Assembly (NCBI GenBank): GCA_947475225.1
Contig: CANJMQ010000035.1
Span: forward strand, 1-39,562
Source of the DNA: Bradyrhizobiaceae bacterium
Lineage (GTDB): Bacteria > Pseudomonadota > Alphaproteobacteria > Rhizobiales > Aestuariivirgaceae
DNA: 39,562 nucleotides
Reading direction: 5' to 3'
Below the pieces are notes generated by a model that saw only the letters and a program-made list of their open reading frames with translations, was not told the origin of the DNA and ran no database searches. Position numbers and translations under genes: made by a program. How positions within the stretch are numbered: position 1 is the first letter of the stretch; each line of letters begins with the position of its first letter. Below are positions 7,578 through 14,602 of this stretch, piece by piece.

Positions 7578-8351
7578 ATGGCCGAGGGATACATCGAACT
7601 CTACAATGTGAAAAAAAGCTTCGGCCCGAAGCACGTGCTGAACGGCGTGACGCTGTCGGTGCCCCGGGGACATTCGCTGGTGGTGATCGGCGGCTCGGGC
7701 ACCGGCAAATCGGTGATGCTGAAATGCATCCTCGGCCTGCTGCATCCGGACTCGGGCTCGATCCGGATCGCCGGTGAGGAAGTGGTCGGCCTGAAAGGCA
7801 AGGCCCGCGACGACTATCTGGCGCGCTTCGGCATGCTGTTCCAGGGAGCCGCCCTCTTCGACTCCCTGTCGGTGTGGGAGAACGTGGCCTTTGGGCTGAT
7901 CCAGGGCCGCCACATGGCGCGTGCGAAGGCGCGCGACATCGCCATCGACAAGCTGGGGCAAGTGGGGCTGGGGCCGGAGGTGGGCAACCTCTTCCCGGCG
8001 GAACTGTCGGGCGGCATGCAGAAGCGCGTGGGCCTTGCACGCGCCATTGCGGCGGATCCGGAGATCATCTTCTTCGACGAGCCGACGACGGGCCTCGACC
8101 CGATCATGGCGGATGTCATCAACAACCTGATCGTCGACTGCGTGAAGCGACTGGGCGCCACCACGGTGTCGATCACCCATGACATGGCGTCGGCCCGCAA
8201 GATCGCCGATGACATTGCGATGATCTTCAAGGGCGAGATCATCTGGCAGGGGGCCGCGAAGACGATCGACCACGGCGGCAACCCCTACGTAGACCAGTTC
8301 ATCCACGGCAGCGCCGAGGGGCCGATCCAGATGGATGTGCTGAAGCCCTGA
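7578..8351 (+). CDS. mlaF: MlaF-family lipid ABC transporter ATP-binding protein
   Basis: This 257-residue ABC ATPase has Walker A GGSGTGKS (about 38-45), Q-loop 'GMLFQGAALFDSLSVWENV', ABC signature LSGGMQKR (about 143-150), Walker B 'IIFFDEPTTGLDP' (about 163-175) and the switch histidine in 'SITHDMAS'. The 'FQGAALFDSLTV.ENV' stretch and the 'TTGLDPI' D-loop are typical of MlaF. It should power the adjacent MlaE permease in phospholipid transport across the cell envelope. The downstream gene is convergent, so the operon ends here without an MCE gene or an auxiliary lipoprotein; those may be encoded elsewhere. Confidence 0.92.
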   Translation: MAEGYIELYNVKKSFGPKHVLNGVTLSVPRGHSLVVIGGSGTGKSVMLKCILGLLHPDSGSIRIAGEEVVGLKGKARDDYLARFGMLFQGAALFDSLSVWENVAFGLIQGRHMARAKARDIAIDKLGQVGLGPEVGNLFPAELSGGMQKRVGLARAIAADPEIIFFDEPTTGLDPIMADVINNLIVDCVKRLGATTVSITHDMASARKIADDIAMIFKGEIIWQGAAKTIDHGGNPYVDQFIHGSAEGPIQMDVLKP

Positions 8352-9107
8352 TCAACTATCCGCGTGGAGAAATGACTTGAGTCGGGCGGGATCGGTGATC
8401 ATCAGCTGGCGGTAGTCCATGTCGACGCATTGATGTTCGCGCAGGATCCGCAGGATGGCGCCCACCGAATTGCGGGACAGGTTTGTCATGTGCGCCAGGT
8501 CAGCCTGCGAGATGTCGAGTTCCACCTGGCCGTGGGCGAGCGGCTGACCGTGCCTGAGGCCTTCGAGCCGCAGCAGCGTTGCCGCACAGCGATGCAGCGG
8601 ATCGCGCAGCATGAGGTCATAGGCGGCACCCATGGCGAGCTCGCCGTTCAGCACGGCGAGCCGGGCAAAGTCCACCCAGCGGCTGGGCTCTTCCTGCACC
8701 AGCGCATCGATGTCGCGCATGGCAAGGAACACCGCGCGCGTGGCGCGCATGGCATGAACACCGGTGTTGCGGGGCTTCCGCGCAAAGGCCGTTTCACCGA
8801 ACCACGCACCAGGCAACATGATGTGCGACACGGTGGGGCCGAACTCCGGCACGACGAAGGACACGGCAAAAGCGCCTGAGAGAAGGCCAAAGATTCCGTT
8901 CGATGGATCACCCGGACGGTACAGATGCTCGCCCGGTTCCAGCACCTGGATGCGGGTCTTGCCGAGCACGGCTTCCACGAAGGCCGGCTCGCAGAGGCTG
9001 AGCCAGCCGGCAGTCGTCAGGATCCGCCTGTCTTCGCCAGTCAAAGTTTTCACGGCCTCGGAGATTGGCGCTCTCAGAGAAAAGGATTGCCCAAGGTTGG
9101 GCAACAT
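8352..9107 (-). CDS. Crp/Fnr-family transcriptional regulator
   Basis: The protein of about 251 residues has an N-terminal cyclic-nucleotide-binding-like domain ('VLEPGEHLYRPGDPSNGIFGLLSGAF', 'LPGAWFGETAF') and a C-terminal winged helix with 'ISQADLAHMTNLSRNSVGAILRILREHQCV'. The beta-barrel pocket lacks an obvious cAMP-binding arginine-serine pair and has no FNR cysteine cluster, so the signal is unknown. The ATG at 9107 gives a normal family length; a start as far upstream as 9230 adds 41 residues of unlikely sequence, and a GTG at 9053 is also possible. A perfect palindrome lies just inside the chosen start. The stop abuts that of convergent mlaF. Confidence 0.88.
   Translation of the reverse strand: MLPNLGQSFSLRAPISEAVKTLTGEDRRILTTAGWLSLCEPAFVEAVLGKTRIQVLEPGEHLYRPGDPSNGIFGLLSGAFAVSFVVPEFGPTVSHIMLPGAWFGETAFARKPRNTGVHAMRATRAVFLAMRDIDALVQEEPSRWVDFARLAVLNGELAMGAAYDLMLRDPLHRCAATLLRLEGLRHGQPLAHGQVELDISQADLAHMTNLSRNSVGAILRILREHQCVDMDYRQLMITDPARLKSFLHADS
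9087..9104. promoter_or_regulatory. Perfect 18-base palindrome at the 5' end of the Crp/Fnr gene
   Basis: TTGCCCAA, GG, TTGGGCAA is a perfect inverted repeat lying at codons 2-7 of the start chosen for the regulator. If translation really begins further downstream (for example at the GTG at 9053), this would be promoter DNA and a good candidate for autoregulation. Confidence 0.35.
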
Positions 9108-9266
9108 TGAATCAAAAGGACAAAAAACTTGCAACCGAAACTTGTTTAACCTGCTTCCGCATCCATGCCAAGCCGGGCGTGCCCGGCGGGCAGGTAGGCA
9201 CTCCGGATGGCCATCCTGAAGACCTGACATCCTTCAGCCCCGGCCCTTCAGCCTGCAGGGCTCTCA

Positions 9267-10043
9267 TCAGGGATTCGGATGCTGCTCCATGACATCGGTC
9301 GCATGGCTGAGGGGCTCCGGGGAAAGACTGACAAAGCCACGGTTCGGCGTTTCCAGCTCAATGATCAGGAGGATAGCGCCCGACGCGGCACCCGATGACA
9401 GCAGAAGAACGATGGCCGACGTCAGATGCCGGGGCGCAAACAGCCCATAGCCCATGAACAACAGGGCCAGCCACACCAACAGCAGCATCATGACTGCCAT
9501 CGGAATGACTTCGAGCCTCTGCTTCACCAACGCATAATGCTCCTGAACGATCTCGTCGGCGATATCCAGCATGCGCGGCTGCAGCCACCGCTGCATCGCA
9601 TTCGCCGGAACGAGCAAGGCGACAGTATTCTCGGCGCTGGCCATATAATCCAGCGTGCTCTCGTTCTCGATGTTGCGCTGGTCCCCGATTGGCGGGAACA
9701 GGTCCTGAATCATAGAATGCGCATACCCCTTCAGCGCCCCGCGCGCAGCTTCCGCATCGGAACCGTAGAAGCGGAGTAAATGGTCCAGGCGAATGAGATC
9801 AGTGGAGGTAGACATCAATTGCTGCTGATTGGTTGTGAACGACGTGTTGGCAACAGACAGGAGGAGACCAAGCGCCAGTGCCGTCAGGGTGCTGACCATC
9901 GCCATCGAGATCGTCACCACATTGCGGCTATCGCTCGTGCGATGCTCCTCCGGCAGGCGCGACCCGATCCACATTCCGGCCAGGCCTGCGCCAAAGACCA
10001 GTGCCCATACAACGAGGGCTATGACAGTTGGCTCTGCATTCAT
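9267..10043 (-). CDS. DUF4239 (bestrophin-like) membrane protein
   Basis: This 258-residue protein has two hydrophobic segments at the N-terminus ('VIALVVWALVFGAGLAGMWIG' and 'ISMAMVSTLTALALGLLLSVA'), a soluble central region of about 110 residues and two more near the C-terminus ('MAVMMLLLVWLALLFMGYGLF' and 'SAIVLLLSSGAASGAILLIIEL'). The layout and the 'F..N...L...S.DLI.LDHLLR.YG..A..AR' pattern fit DUF4239, a bestrophin-like family of unknown function, possibly a channel. The start at 10043 has a GGGAG site; a longer frame exists but lacks one. It is followed 159 bases later by the Crp/Fnr gene on the same strand. Confidence 0.82.
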   Translation of the reverse strand: MNAEPTVIALVVWALVFGAGLAGMWIGSRLPEEHRTSDSRNVVTISMAMVSTLTALALGLLLSVANTSFTTNQQQLMSTSTDLIRLDHLLRFYGSDAEAARGALKGYAHSMIQDLFPPIGDQRNIENESTLDYMASAENTVALLVPANAMQRWLQPRMLDIADEIVQEHYALVKQRLEVIPMAVMMLLLVWLALLFMGYGLFAPRHLTSAIVLLLSSGAASGAILLIIELETPNRGFVSLSPEPLSHATDVMEQHPNP

Positions 10044-10155
10044 CGCACGATCTCCCATCCGCGAAGTGGTTGAACTCCGTGGCCAGGGCGCAGGCAAGTG
10101 TTTTCAGCGACGCGATACACAGACGTTGCGTTTCAGGTGCGGAAGTGCGGGGATC

Positions 10156-10169
10156 TTTTTACGTAAAAA
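10156..10169. repeat. Perfect 14-base palindrome between divergent genes
   Basis: TTTTTACGTAAAAA lies in the roughly 300-base gap between the DUF4239 gene and the NTF2-like gene, which are divergent. It could be an operator; nothing else supports this. Confidence 0.25.
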
Positions 10170-10205
10170 CCGCAAACGGACCATAGCAGCGGACTTGCGG
10201 CGTAT

Positions 10206-10298
10206 CCCCCTCACCCTGCCCTCTCTCCGGTGGGGGAGAGAAACAGAAAGCGAGCTGCGGAGGCCGAGAGGCACGGGGCCAGAAAGCGAAAAAGGCCG
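10206..10298 (-). repeat. Dispersed intergenic repeat, copy 1 (partial)
   Basis: The block begins with a C-rich stretch 'CCCCCTCACCCTGCC', then a palindromic 'CTCTCTCCGG...GGGGGAGAG', and ends with 'CACGGGGCCAGAAAGCGAAAAAGGCC'. The same ordered modules recur at 10781-10918 and 11441-11640. This copy lacks the part that contains the 20-codon frame. Strand is given in the sense of the frame found in the other copies. Confidence 0.6.
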
Positions 10299-10349
10299 TT
10301 ACGTCCACCCAGTAATTCATGCCATGACATCAAGACGGGAGGAGCGCCA

Positions 10350-10718
10350 ATGACCGACACGCCGACGATTGACAGTCTGATTGCCGAATGGACCGAGGCC
10401 TTCAACGCCCACGATCTGGACCGCCACATGGCGCTCTACACGCCCGATGCCATGCTGTTCGGGTCGGTGGATGAGCTTCAAGACGGGCGCGAAGCCATCG
10501 CCGCGTATTTCGGCAATCGCCCGCCCGGCGTGCGCGTGGCCTTGTACGGCCCACCGCTGGTGCGCCAGATCAGCGATGATGCGGCGGTGACCGCAGCGCA
10601 TGTCGATTTTGCCAACGGCGAGGAACCGATGCCCTATCGGCTGAGCTGGACACTCATCCGCCAGGACGGCAACTGGCGCATTGCCCAGCATCACGGCTCA
10701 CCGCGGCGCGGAGAGTAG
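10350..10718 (+). CDS. NTF2-like (SnoaL/DUF4440-type) protein
   Basis: This 122-residue cytosolic protein has the SnoaL-like cone fold pattern: 'IAEWTEAFNAHDLDRHMALYTPDAMLFGS', 'GREAIAAYF', a hydrophobic strand region and the end 'LSWTLIRQDGNWRIAQHHGSP'. The family (SgcJ/EcaC, DUF4440) includes small enzymes and ligand-binding proteins; the substrate cannot be read from the sequence. A strong GGGAGGAG site lies five bases before the ATG at 10350. It is a single gene flanked on both sides by the dispersed repeat. Confidence 0.85.
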   Translation: MTDTPTIDSLIAEWTEAFNAHDLDRHMALYTPDAMLFGSVDELQDGREAIAAYFGNRPPGVRVALYGPPLVRQISDDAAVTAAHVDFANGEEPMPYRLSWTLIRQDGNWRIAQHHGSPRRGE

Positions 10719-10780
10719 GCGCAAAAATGCAAGGCTGCACAGATAAGCAAATTTCTTGCCTGAACTTGGAGCTTGTTCTT

Positions 10781-10918
10781 GTCCCCTGGAGGGGGAGAGG
10801 AACGGGGCCAGAAAGCCAAAAACGGCAGCCTCGATATCGTTGCATCAGCCCGGCGTTGCCGTGGCGGCAGCGATCGAGCTGCCCGCCACAGTGACCTCAC
10901 GCGACACTGATCACGTCC
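10781..10918 (-). repeat. Dispersed intergenic repeat, copy 2 (degenerate mini-unit)
   Basis: This copy carries the GGAGGGGGAGAGGAACGGGG module, 'CCAGAAAGCC', then TCGATATCGTTGC and a 63-base minus-strand frame at 10845-10907 with no length change relative to copy 3. In this copy the frame starts with GTG, and the Shine-Dalgarno-like GGAGGTGATC has become GGACGTGATC. It lacks the 40-base hairpin insert that acts as terminator in copy 3. Confidence 0.6.
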
Positions 10919-10975
10919 GATCGCTGTCGCCTGACATCAAACAGACTGGTGGAATTTCGCGCTGGTGCCGCAACA

Positions 10976-11353
10976 TCAATCCGCGCGCCGAAGTACCCAA
11001 AGCGCGATCGGCACAAGACCCAATTCGAGAACGGTATAGAACACCAGAATTGGTGATGGCCACCCGTCCAGTGCAAAGCTGAGAAAACGGCCAAGCACGA
11101 GACCACCAGCGAAAACGGCGGTCGTCAGAATAGCCACGTTCCGATAGTCGGGACGAAAAGCAGCATATAGCCAGAAACAGCCAAGGGCCAGGTACAGACC
11201 CGTGACCGCGCGCAGAATGTGCGACAAGTCCGTGTTGATTTCTGGCATGCCGAGGAAGGTTCGGGCGAACCAATGCGGATCAACCCCATACATCAGGGCG
11301 ATTGCGGAAACCGCGCAAAAGGCAAAAATCAAATACGACTTCTTGATGCTCAT
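10976..11353 (-). CDS. DUF4345 membrane protein
   Basis: This 125-residue protein has four predicted membrane segments: 'YLIFAFCAVSAIALMYGV', 'LSHILRAVTGLYLALGCFWLYAAF', 'NVAILTTAVFAGGLVLGRFLS' and 'PILVFYTVLELGLVPIALWVL'. The 'LRA.TGLYLALG.FWL.AAFRP.YR..A' and 'GRFLSFALDGWPSP' patterns are characteristic of DUF4345, whose function is unknown. The ATG at 11353 begins a typical family N-terminus; the frame is open further upstream but enters the dispersed repeat. It stands alone between two copies of that repeat. Confidence 0.82.
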   Translation of the reverse strand: MSIKKSYLIFAFCAVSAIALMYGVDPHWFARTFLGMPEINTDLSHILRAVTGLYLALGCFWLYAAFRPDYRNVAILTTAVFAGGLVLGRFLSFALDGWPSPILVFYTVLELGLVPIALWVLRRAD

Positions 11354-11487
11354 TTCTGTATCAGCCCTGATTGCGAGGTTGCGAAAGGCCTCGCTTACCA
11401 GAACTTGACCGCAAGGGACAGCCTGCCGGCGAGAAACCCGCACCCTGCCCACTCCCCCGGAGGGGAGAGGAACGGGGCTGGAGAACC

Positions 11488-11516
11488 AAAAAAGGCCGCC
11501 ATCTCTGGCGGCCTTT
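11488..11516 (-). terminator. Strong terminator inside repeat copy 3
   Basis: A perfect ten-base stem (AAAGGCCGCC with GGCGGCCTTT, loop ATCTCT) is followed on the minus strand by six T residues in all (the last three also pair in the stem). It ends the possible mini-gene at 11555-11617. No other minus-strand gene precedes it, so it seems to belong to the repeat unit itself. Confidence 0.7.
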
Positions 11517-11554
11517 CCGTGAGATGCGCCGGAGGCGGTCTCGATATCGTTGCG

Positions 11555-11617
11555 TCAGCCCCGCGTTTCCGCGGAGGCAACGATCCGGCTCGCCGGCACA
11601 GTGAACTCACTCGACAT
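11555..11617 (-). CDS. Possible 20-residue mini-ORF with an ideal ribosome-binding site
   Basis: The minus strand reads AAAGGAGGTGATCC, one base and then ATG, 20 codons and TGA. The Shine-Dalgarno sequence is perfectly complementary to the 16S rRNA 3' end, better than that of any other gene in the window. A terminator follows 39 bases after the stop. The peptide begins MSSEFTVPAS and has no known motif. The copy at 10845-10907 keeps the same frame length, but nearly every base difference changes the amino acid, so selection on the peptide is not supported. It may be a leader peptide, a ribosome-binding decoy RNA, or simply part of a structured repeat. Confidence 0.3.
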   Translation of the reverse strand: MSSEFTVPASRIVASAETRG

Positions 11618-11720
11618 CGGATCACCTCCTTTCGCTGTTGATACTGCCATGCAAGCTGAGGGCTTGCCGCCGTTTCGTCAAGCGGGCATTTTCGCCGCTC
11701 ACTCGAAAGGACCGCCTGCC

Positions 11721-13394
11721 ATGACTGCCGCCGACATCCTGATCACCAATGCCCGCGTGCTGACGATGGACCCAGCCCGGCCACGCGCCGAGGCCGTGGC
11801 CATTGCCGGAAACCGCATTATAGGCGTCGGCTCGAAGGCGGAGGTCGAGGGGCTGAAGGCCAGGCACACGCGGGTGATCGATGCCGCGCAGAAGACGGTG
11901 ATGCCCGGCATCATCGAGGGCCATGTGCACCTGTTCGGCGGGGCCGTGGAACTCGACACGCTGATGCTGAACGGCATGATGGGATTTGCAGCGGTGGCCG
12001 AGGCCGTGGCCCTGTTCCGCCGGCAACGGCCGGGCGAACCCATGCTGCTGGCGACCGGCATCGCGCATGAGGCCTTCGGCGAGCCGATCACCCGGCAGAT
12101 CCTCGACCGCATGGTCTCCGACATTCCCTTCATCATGGGCTGCTTCGACCACCACACCATGTGGGCCAACACCAAGGCGCTGGAAGCGACGGGCATCATG
12201 AAGGGCCGCGACCTTCCCACCGGCAACGAGATCGTGCTGGACCACAACGGCATCGCCACGGGCGAGTTGCGTGAGCCCGCCGCCTACATGCTGGTGCAGG
12301 CACTCACCCCCACCGGCGGGCGCGAGTGGCTGGGCATGACGACGGGCGAGAGCCCCAACCCGCCCGCCACGTCGGCGCAGCGTGAACTCGACATCAGCTT
12401 CTTCAAGAAGGGCATCGCGCATGCCGCGTCGCTCGGCATCACCTCGATGCACAACATGGATGGCAACTGGTATCAGCTCGAACTCCTCCAGGCGCTGCTC
12501 GACCGCGGCGAGATGAACGCGCGCGTCGAGGTGCCCTTCCACCACAAGAACACCTTCGACATTGCCCGCGTCGAGGAAGCCGCAGACATGCGTGCCAGGT
12601 ATGGGCGCGCCCGGGCGGGCGGCGACATGCTGCACTGCGACCGCGTGAAGGTGTTCGTCGACGGCGTGCTCGAGACCTATACCGCGCTGATGCTGGAGGG
12701 CTATCCCGACCAGCCGGAGAACATGGGAGCGCCGCTGTTCACGGCGGCGGAGATGAACGAGATCGTGCGCCGCGCCGACCGGCACGGGCTGCAGGTTTCG
12801 ACCCATGCCATCGCCGATGGCGCGGTGCGCCGCACGCTCGATGCCTATGAGGCGGCGGGCAAGGCAAATGGCAGGCGCGATTCGCGCCACCGCATCGAGC
12901 ACATCGAGATGATTGACCCCGCCGATATTCCGCGGCTGAGGGAACTGGGCGTCATCGCCTCGCTGCAGCCCATCGCTGGGGTGGGCGTTCCGGGCTCGCC
13001 ACATGAGCCGATTCTCTCCCGCGTGGGGGACAAGCTGCCGTGGTCCTATGCCTGGCAGACGCTGCGCGATGCGGGTGCCGCCATCGCCTTCTCGTCCGAC
13101 TGGCCGGTTGCACCCCTGAGCCCCTTTCTCGGCATGCAGGCGGCGATGACCGTGGTGCCGCTCCGCCCCGGCTGCCCGCCGCAGGCGCAGAGCCTGATGG
13201 ACACGCTCAACGGCTTCACTGCCGCCGGCGCCTACATGGAATTCATGGAACACGCCAAGGGCACGCTGAAGCAAGGCCTGCTCGCCGATGTGGTGGTGCT
13301 CGATGCCGACATGGAGACGACGGCGAAAACCCAAGTGGCGAATGTGCGGCCCGTGACGACGATCTGCGACGGGCGGGTGACCTTCGAGGCGTGA
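11721..13394 (+). CDS. Amidohydrolase family protein, YtcJ-type
   Basis: This 557-residue protein belongs to the Amidohydro_3/YtcJ-like group of metal-dependent hydrolases. It has the N-terminal small barrel ('ILITNARVLTMDPARPRAEAVAIAGNRI'), the metal motif HxH in 'EGHVHLFGG', 'DHHTMWANTKALE', 'VKVFVDGVLE', metal histidines in 'STHAIADGAVR' and 'RHRIEHIEMI', and the aspartate in 'AFSSDWPVAPLSPF'. The substrate cannot be predicted; family members act on formamide and other amide or ring substrates. The ATG at 11721 has AAAGGA nine bases upstream; the frame is open back to 11550 but crosses the repeat. CGAAAGG of this site could pair with CCTTTCG at 11628-11634. Confidence 0.9.
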   Translation: MTAADILITNARVLTMDPARPRAEAVAIAGNRIIGVGSKAEVEGLKARHTRVIDAAQKTVMPGIIEGHVHLFGGAVELDTLMLNGMMGFAAVAEAVALFRRQRPGEPMLLATGIAHEAFGEPITRQILDRMVSDIPFIMGCFDHHTMWANTKALEATGIMKGRDLPTGNEIVLDHNGIATGELREPAAYMLVQALTPTGGREWLGMTTGESPNPPATSAQRELDISFFKKGIAHAASLGITSMHNMDGNWYQLELLQALLDRGEMNARVEVPFHHKNTFDIARVEEAADMRARYGRARAGGDMLHCDRVKVFVDGVLETYTALMLEGYPDQPENMGAPLFTAAEMNEIVRRADRHGLQVSTHAIADGAVRRTLDAYEAAGKANGRRDSRHRIEHIEMIDPADIPRLRELGVIASLQPIAGVGVPGSPHEPILSRVGDKLPWSYAWQTLRDAGAAIAFSSDWPVAPLSPFLGMQAAMTVVPLRPGCPPQAQSLMDTLNGFTAAGAYMEFMEHAKGTLKQGLLADVVVLDADMETTAKTQVANVRPVTTICDGRVTFEA

Positions 13395-13399
13395 GGGCT

Positions 13400-13430
13400 C
13401 CAGTCCACCTCTCTCCGGGTGGTGGACTGG
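13400..13430 (+). repeat. Hairpin after the amidohydrolase gene
   Basis: CCAGTCCACC and GGTGGACTGG form a perfect ten-base stem around an 11-base loop that includes 'CTCTCCGGG', the core of the dispersed repeat. There is no T-tract. It may be a remnant of the same repeat family. Confidence 0.5.
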
Positions 13431-13455
13431 ACTGACTCTGGCCCCCAGCAAAGCG

Positions 13456-13493
13456 AACGGAGCGGAGGCCGTCCCGCGCTCCGCTCCGTTCTT
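13456..13493 (+). terminator. Long-stem terminator-like hairpin
   Basis: AACGGAGCGGAG (13456-13467) pairs perfectly with CTCCGCTCCGTT (13479-13490) over 12 bases, loop of 11, followed by CTTC. With the hairpin just upstream it probably ends amidohydrolase transcription, although the T-tract is weak. Confidence 0.5.
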
Positions 13494-13637
13494 CACCGCC
13501 CGGGTCTGCACAGGGGCGGCGATCTGACGATGACCAGCACTGCATGGGCTGCGGGGCATTCCCCATGACGCAGGTCAAATCATGCGCCTATAAGCGGCAG
13601 AATTTCTGATGACCGCATCCGTAGAAACAACAGTTCC

Positions 13638-14525
13638 GTGAAACAACGCCACCTTCTGACCTATGCCGTTCTGGCGATCGTGTGGGGCCTGTCCTTCATG
13701 GTGCTGGTGCATGTGGTGAAGGCCTTCGGCTGGGCGGGCACGGTGAGCCTGCGGGCCCTGACCGCCGGCGGTGCGCTGTGGATCGTGGCCCAGCTGATGC
13801 GGCGCAAGCTCGATTTCAGCTGCGGCTGGGGGCCGCTGGCGATCGCAGGCTTCACCACCGTGGTGATGCAACTGGCCGGCATCGCCTATGCGGCACCGAA
13901 AATCGGAACGGCGATGACGGCCATCATCGTCTCGGCCATTCCGCTCTTCACCATGGTGGTGGGCCGCATCGCTGGGCTGGAGCGACTGAACGGGCGCAGC
14001 ATCGTGGGGCTCGTCATGGGTTTCATCGGCATCGTGCTGCTGGTGGGCTTTCCCGATGCGCCGCTGACGCCATCCTTCCTGTTCGCCTGCGCCGTCTCGA
14101 TCCTCGGCTCGTTCTCGGCGGCCTGCGGCAGCCTCTATGTGAGCACAAGGCTGCGCACCACCGACCCGTGGGTGGTCACCATCGGTTCCTTCCTGTGGGG
14201 TGGGGTGATGACGCTGCCGCTCATCCTGTTCGTGCCGGTGCCAACGGTGCCGGGTGTCTCGGACTTCCTGTGGCTGCTCGTTCTGGGCCTTGTCACCAGC
14301 GCGCTGATGTACGTGCTGTTCTACGGCCTGCTGGCGGCCATCGGACCGACGCGGGCGATCAGTGTCGAGTTCGTGGTGACCGTGGTGGCCGTGGCGGCAG
14401 GCACGCTGCTCCTCGGCGAGCGTCTGTCGAGCCTGCAGGTCGTCGGGGCGGTGGTGATCGTCTCCGGTTGCTCGCTGGTGCTGGGTATCTGGCCAGGTGC
14501 AGGACGGCAGGCGACGGGATTGTGA
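13638..14525 (+). CDS. DMT-superfamily EamA transporter
   Basis: This 295-residue inner-membrane protein has ten hydrophobic segments arranged as two EamA repeats (about residues 5-135 and 150-285). Family marks are 'YAVLAIVWGLSFMVL' at the N-terminus, 'APKIGTAMTAIIVSAIPLFTMVVGRIAG', 'GRSIVGLVMGFIGIVLLVG' and, in the second repeat, 'SALMYVLFYGLLAAIGPTRAISVEFVVTVVAVAAGTLLLGERLS'. Relatives export amino acids or other metabolites by drug/metabolite antiport; the substrate is unknown here. The start is a GTG with only a weak ribosome-binding site. Single gene, followed by the long radA leader. Confidence 0.9.
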   Translation: MKQRHLLTYAVLAIVWGLSFMVLVHVVKAFGWAGTVSLRALTAGGALWIVAQLMRRKLDFSCGWGPLAIAGFTTVVMQLAGIAYAAPKIGTAMTAIIVSAIPLFTMVVGRIAGLERLNGRSIVGLVMGFIGIVLLVGFPDAPLTPSFLFACAVSILGSFSAACGSLYVSTRLRTTDPWVVTIGSFLWGGVMTLPLILFVPVPTVPGVSDFLWLLVLGLVTSALMYVLFYGLLAAIGPTRAISVEFVVTVVAVAAGTLLLGERLSSLQVVGAVVIVSGCSLVLGIWPGAGRQATGL

Positions 14526-14585
14526 CGCTAGGTCAGCATGGTTGACATTTAAGTTGATTTCACAACCTTCAAGGGTGTACTAACC

Positions 14586-14599
14586 TTGATTATCATCGA
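14586..14599. promoter_or_regulatory. FNR/FixK-like box upstream of the radA leader
   Basis: TTGAT, TATC, ATCGA differs from the FNR/FixK consensus TTGAT-N4-ATCAA at one position. It lies near where the radA leader transcript would begin. A single near-match is weak evidence. Confidence 0.25.
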
Positions 14600-14602
14600 C
14601 CT

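Larger units (their letters stand above)
11441..11640 (-). repeat. Dispersed intergenic repeat, copy 3 (most complete)
   Basis: Read on the minus strand this copy contains, in order, AAAGGAGGTGATC, a 20-codon frame, the sequence GCAACGATATCGA, a strong hairpin with a T-tract, 'TTCTCCAGCCCCGTTCC' and the C/G-rich 'CTCCCC...GGGGGAGT...GGGCAGGGTG' end. It shares these modules with copies 1 and 2. A CCGCG-GAAA-CGCGG tetraloop hairpin inside the frame has a counterpart CGGC-AAC-GCCG in copy 2, suggesting structure is kept. Confidence 0.65.

Noticed and set aside
10691..10900. Small minus-strand frames rich in R, S and P across the repeats, and the similar one at 11395-11625
   Set aside because: Both are translations of the same repeat in a frame without a ribosome-binding site. 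The repeat itself, not these frames, is the feature.
11620..11634. Fragment identical to the 3' end of 16S rRNA
   Set aside because: The identity covers only about 15 bases and stops at once on both sides. It is better explained as the complement of an ideal Shine-Dalgarno on the other strand than as an rRNA relic.
11622..13559. Very long minus-strand frame opposite the amidohydrolase gene
   Set aside because: The composition is rich in H, R, G and A with no domain pattern, the usual mirror of a GC-rich gene. The plus-strand gene has complete metal motifs.
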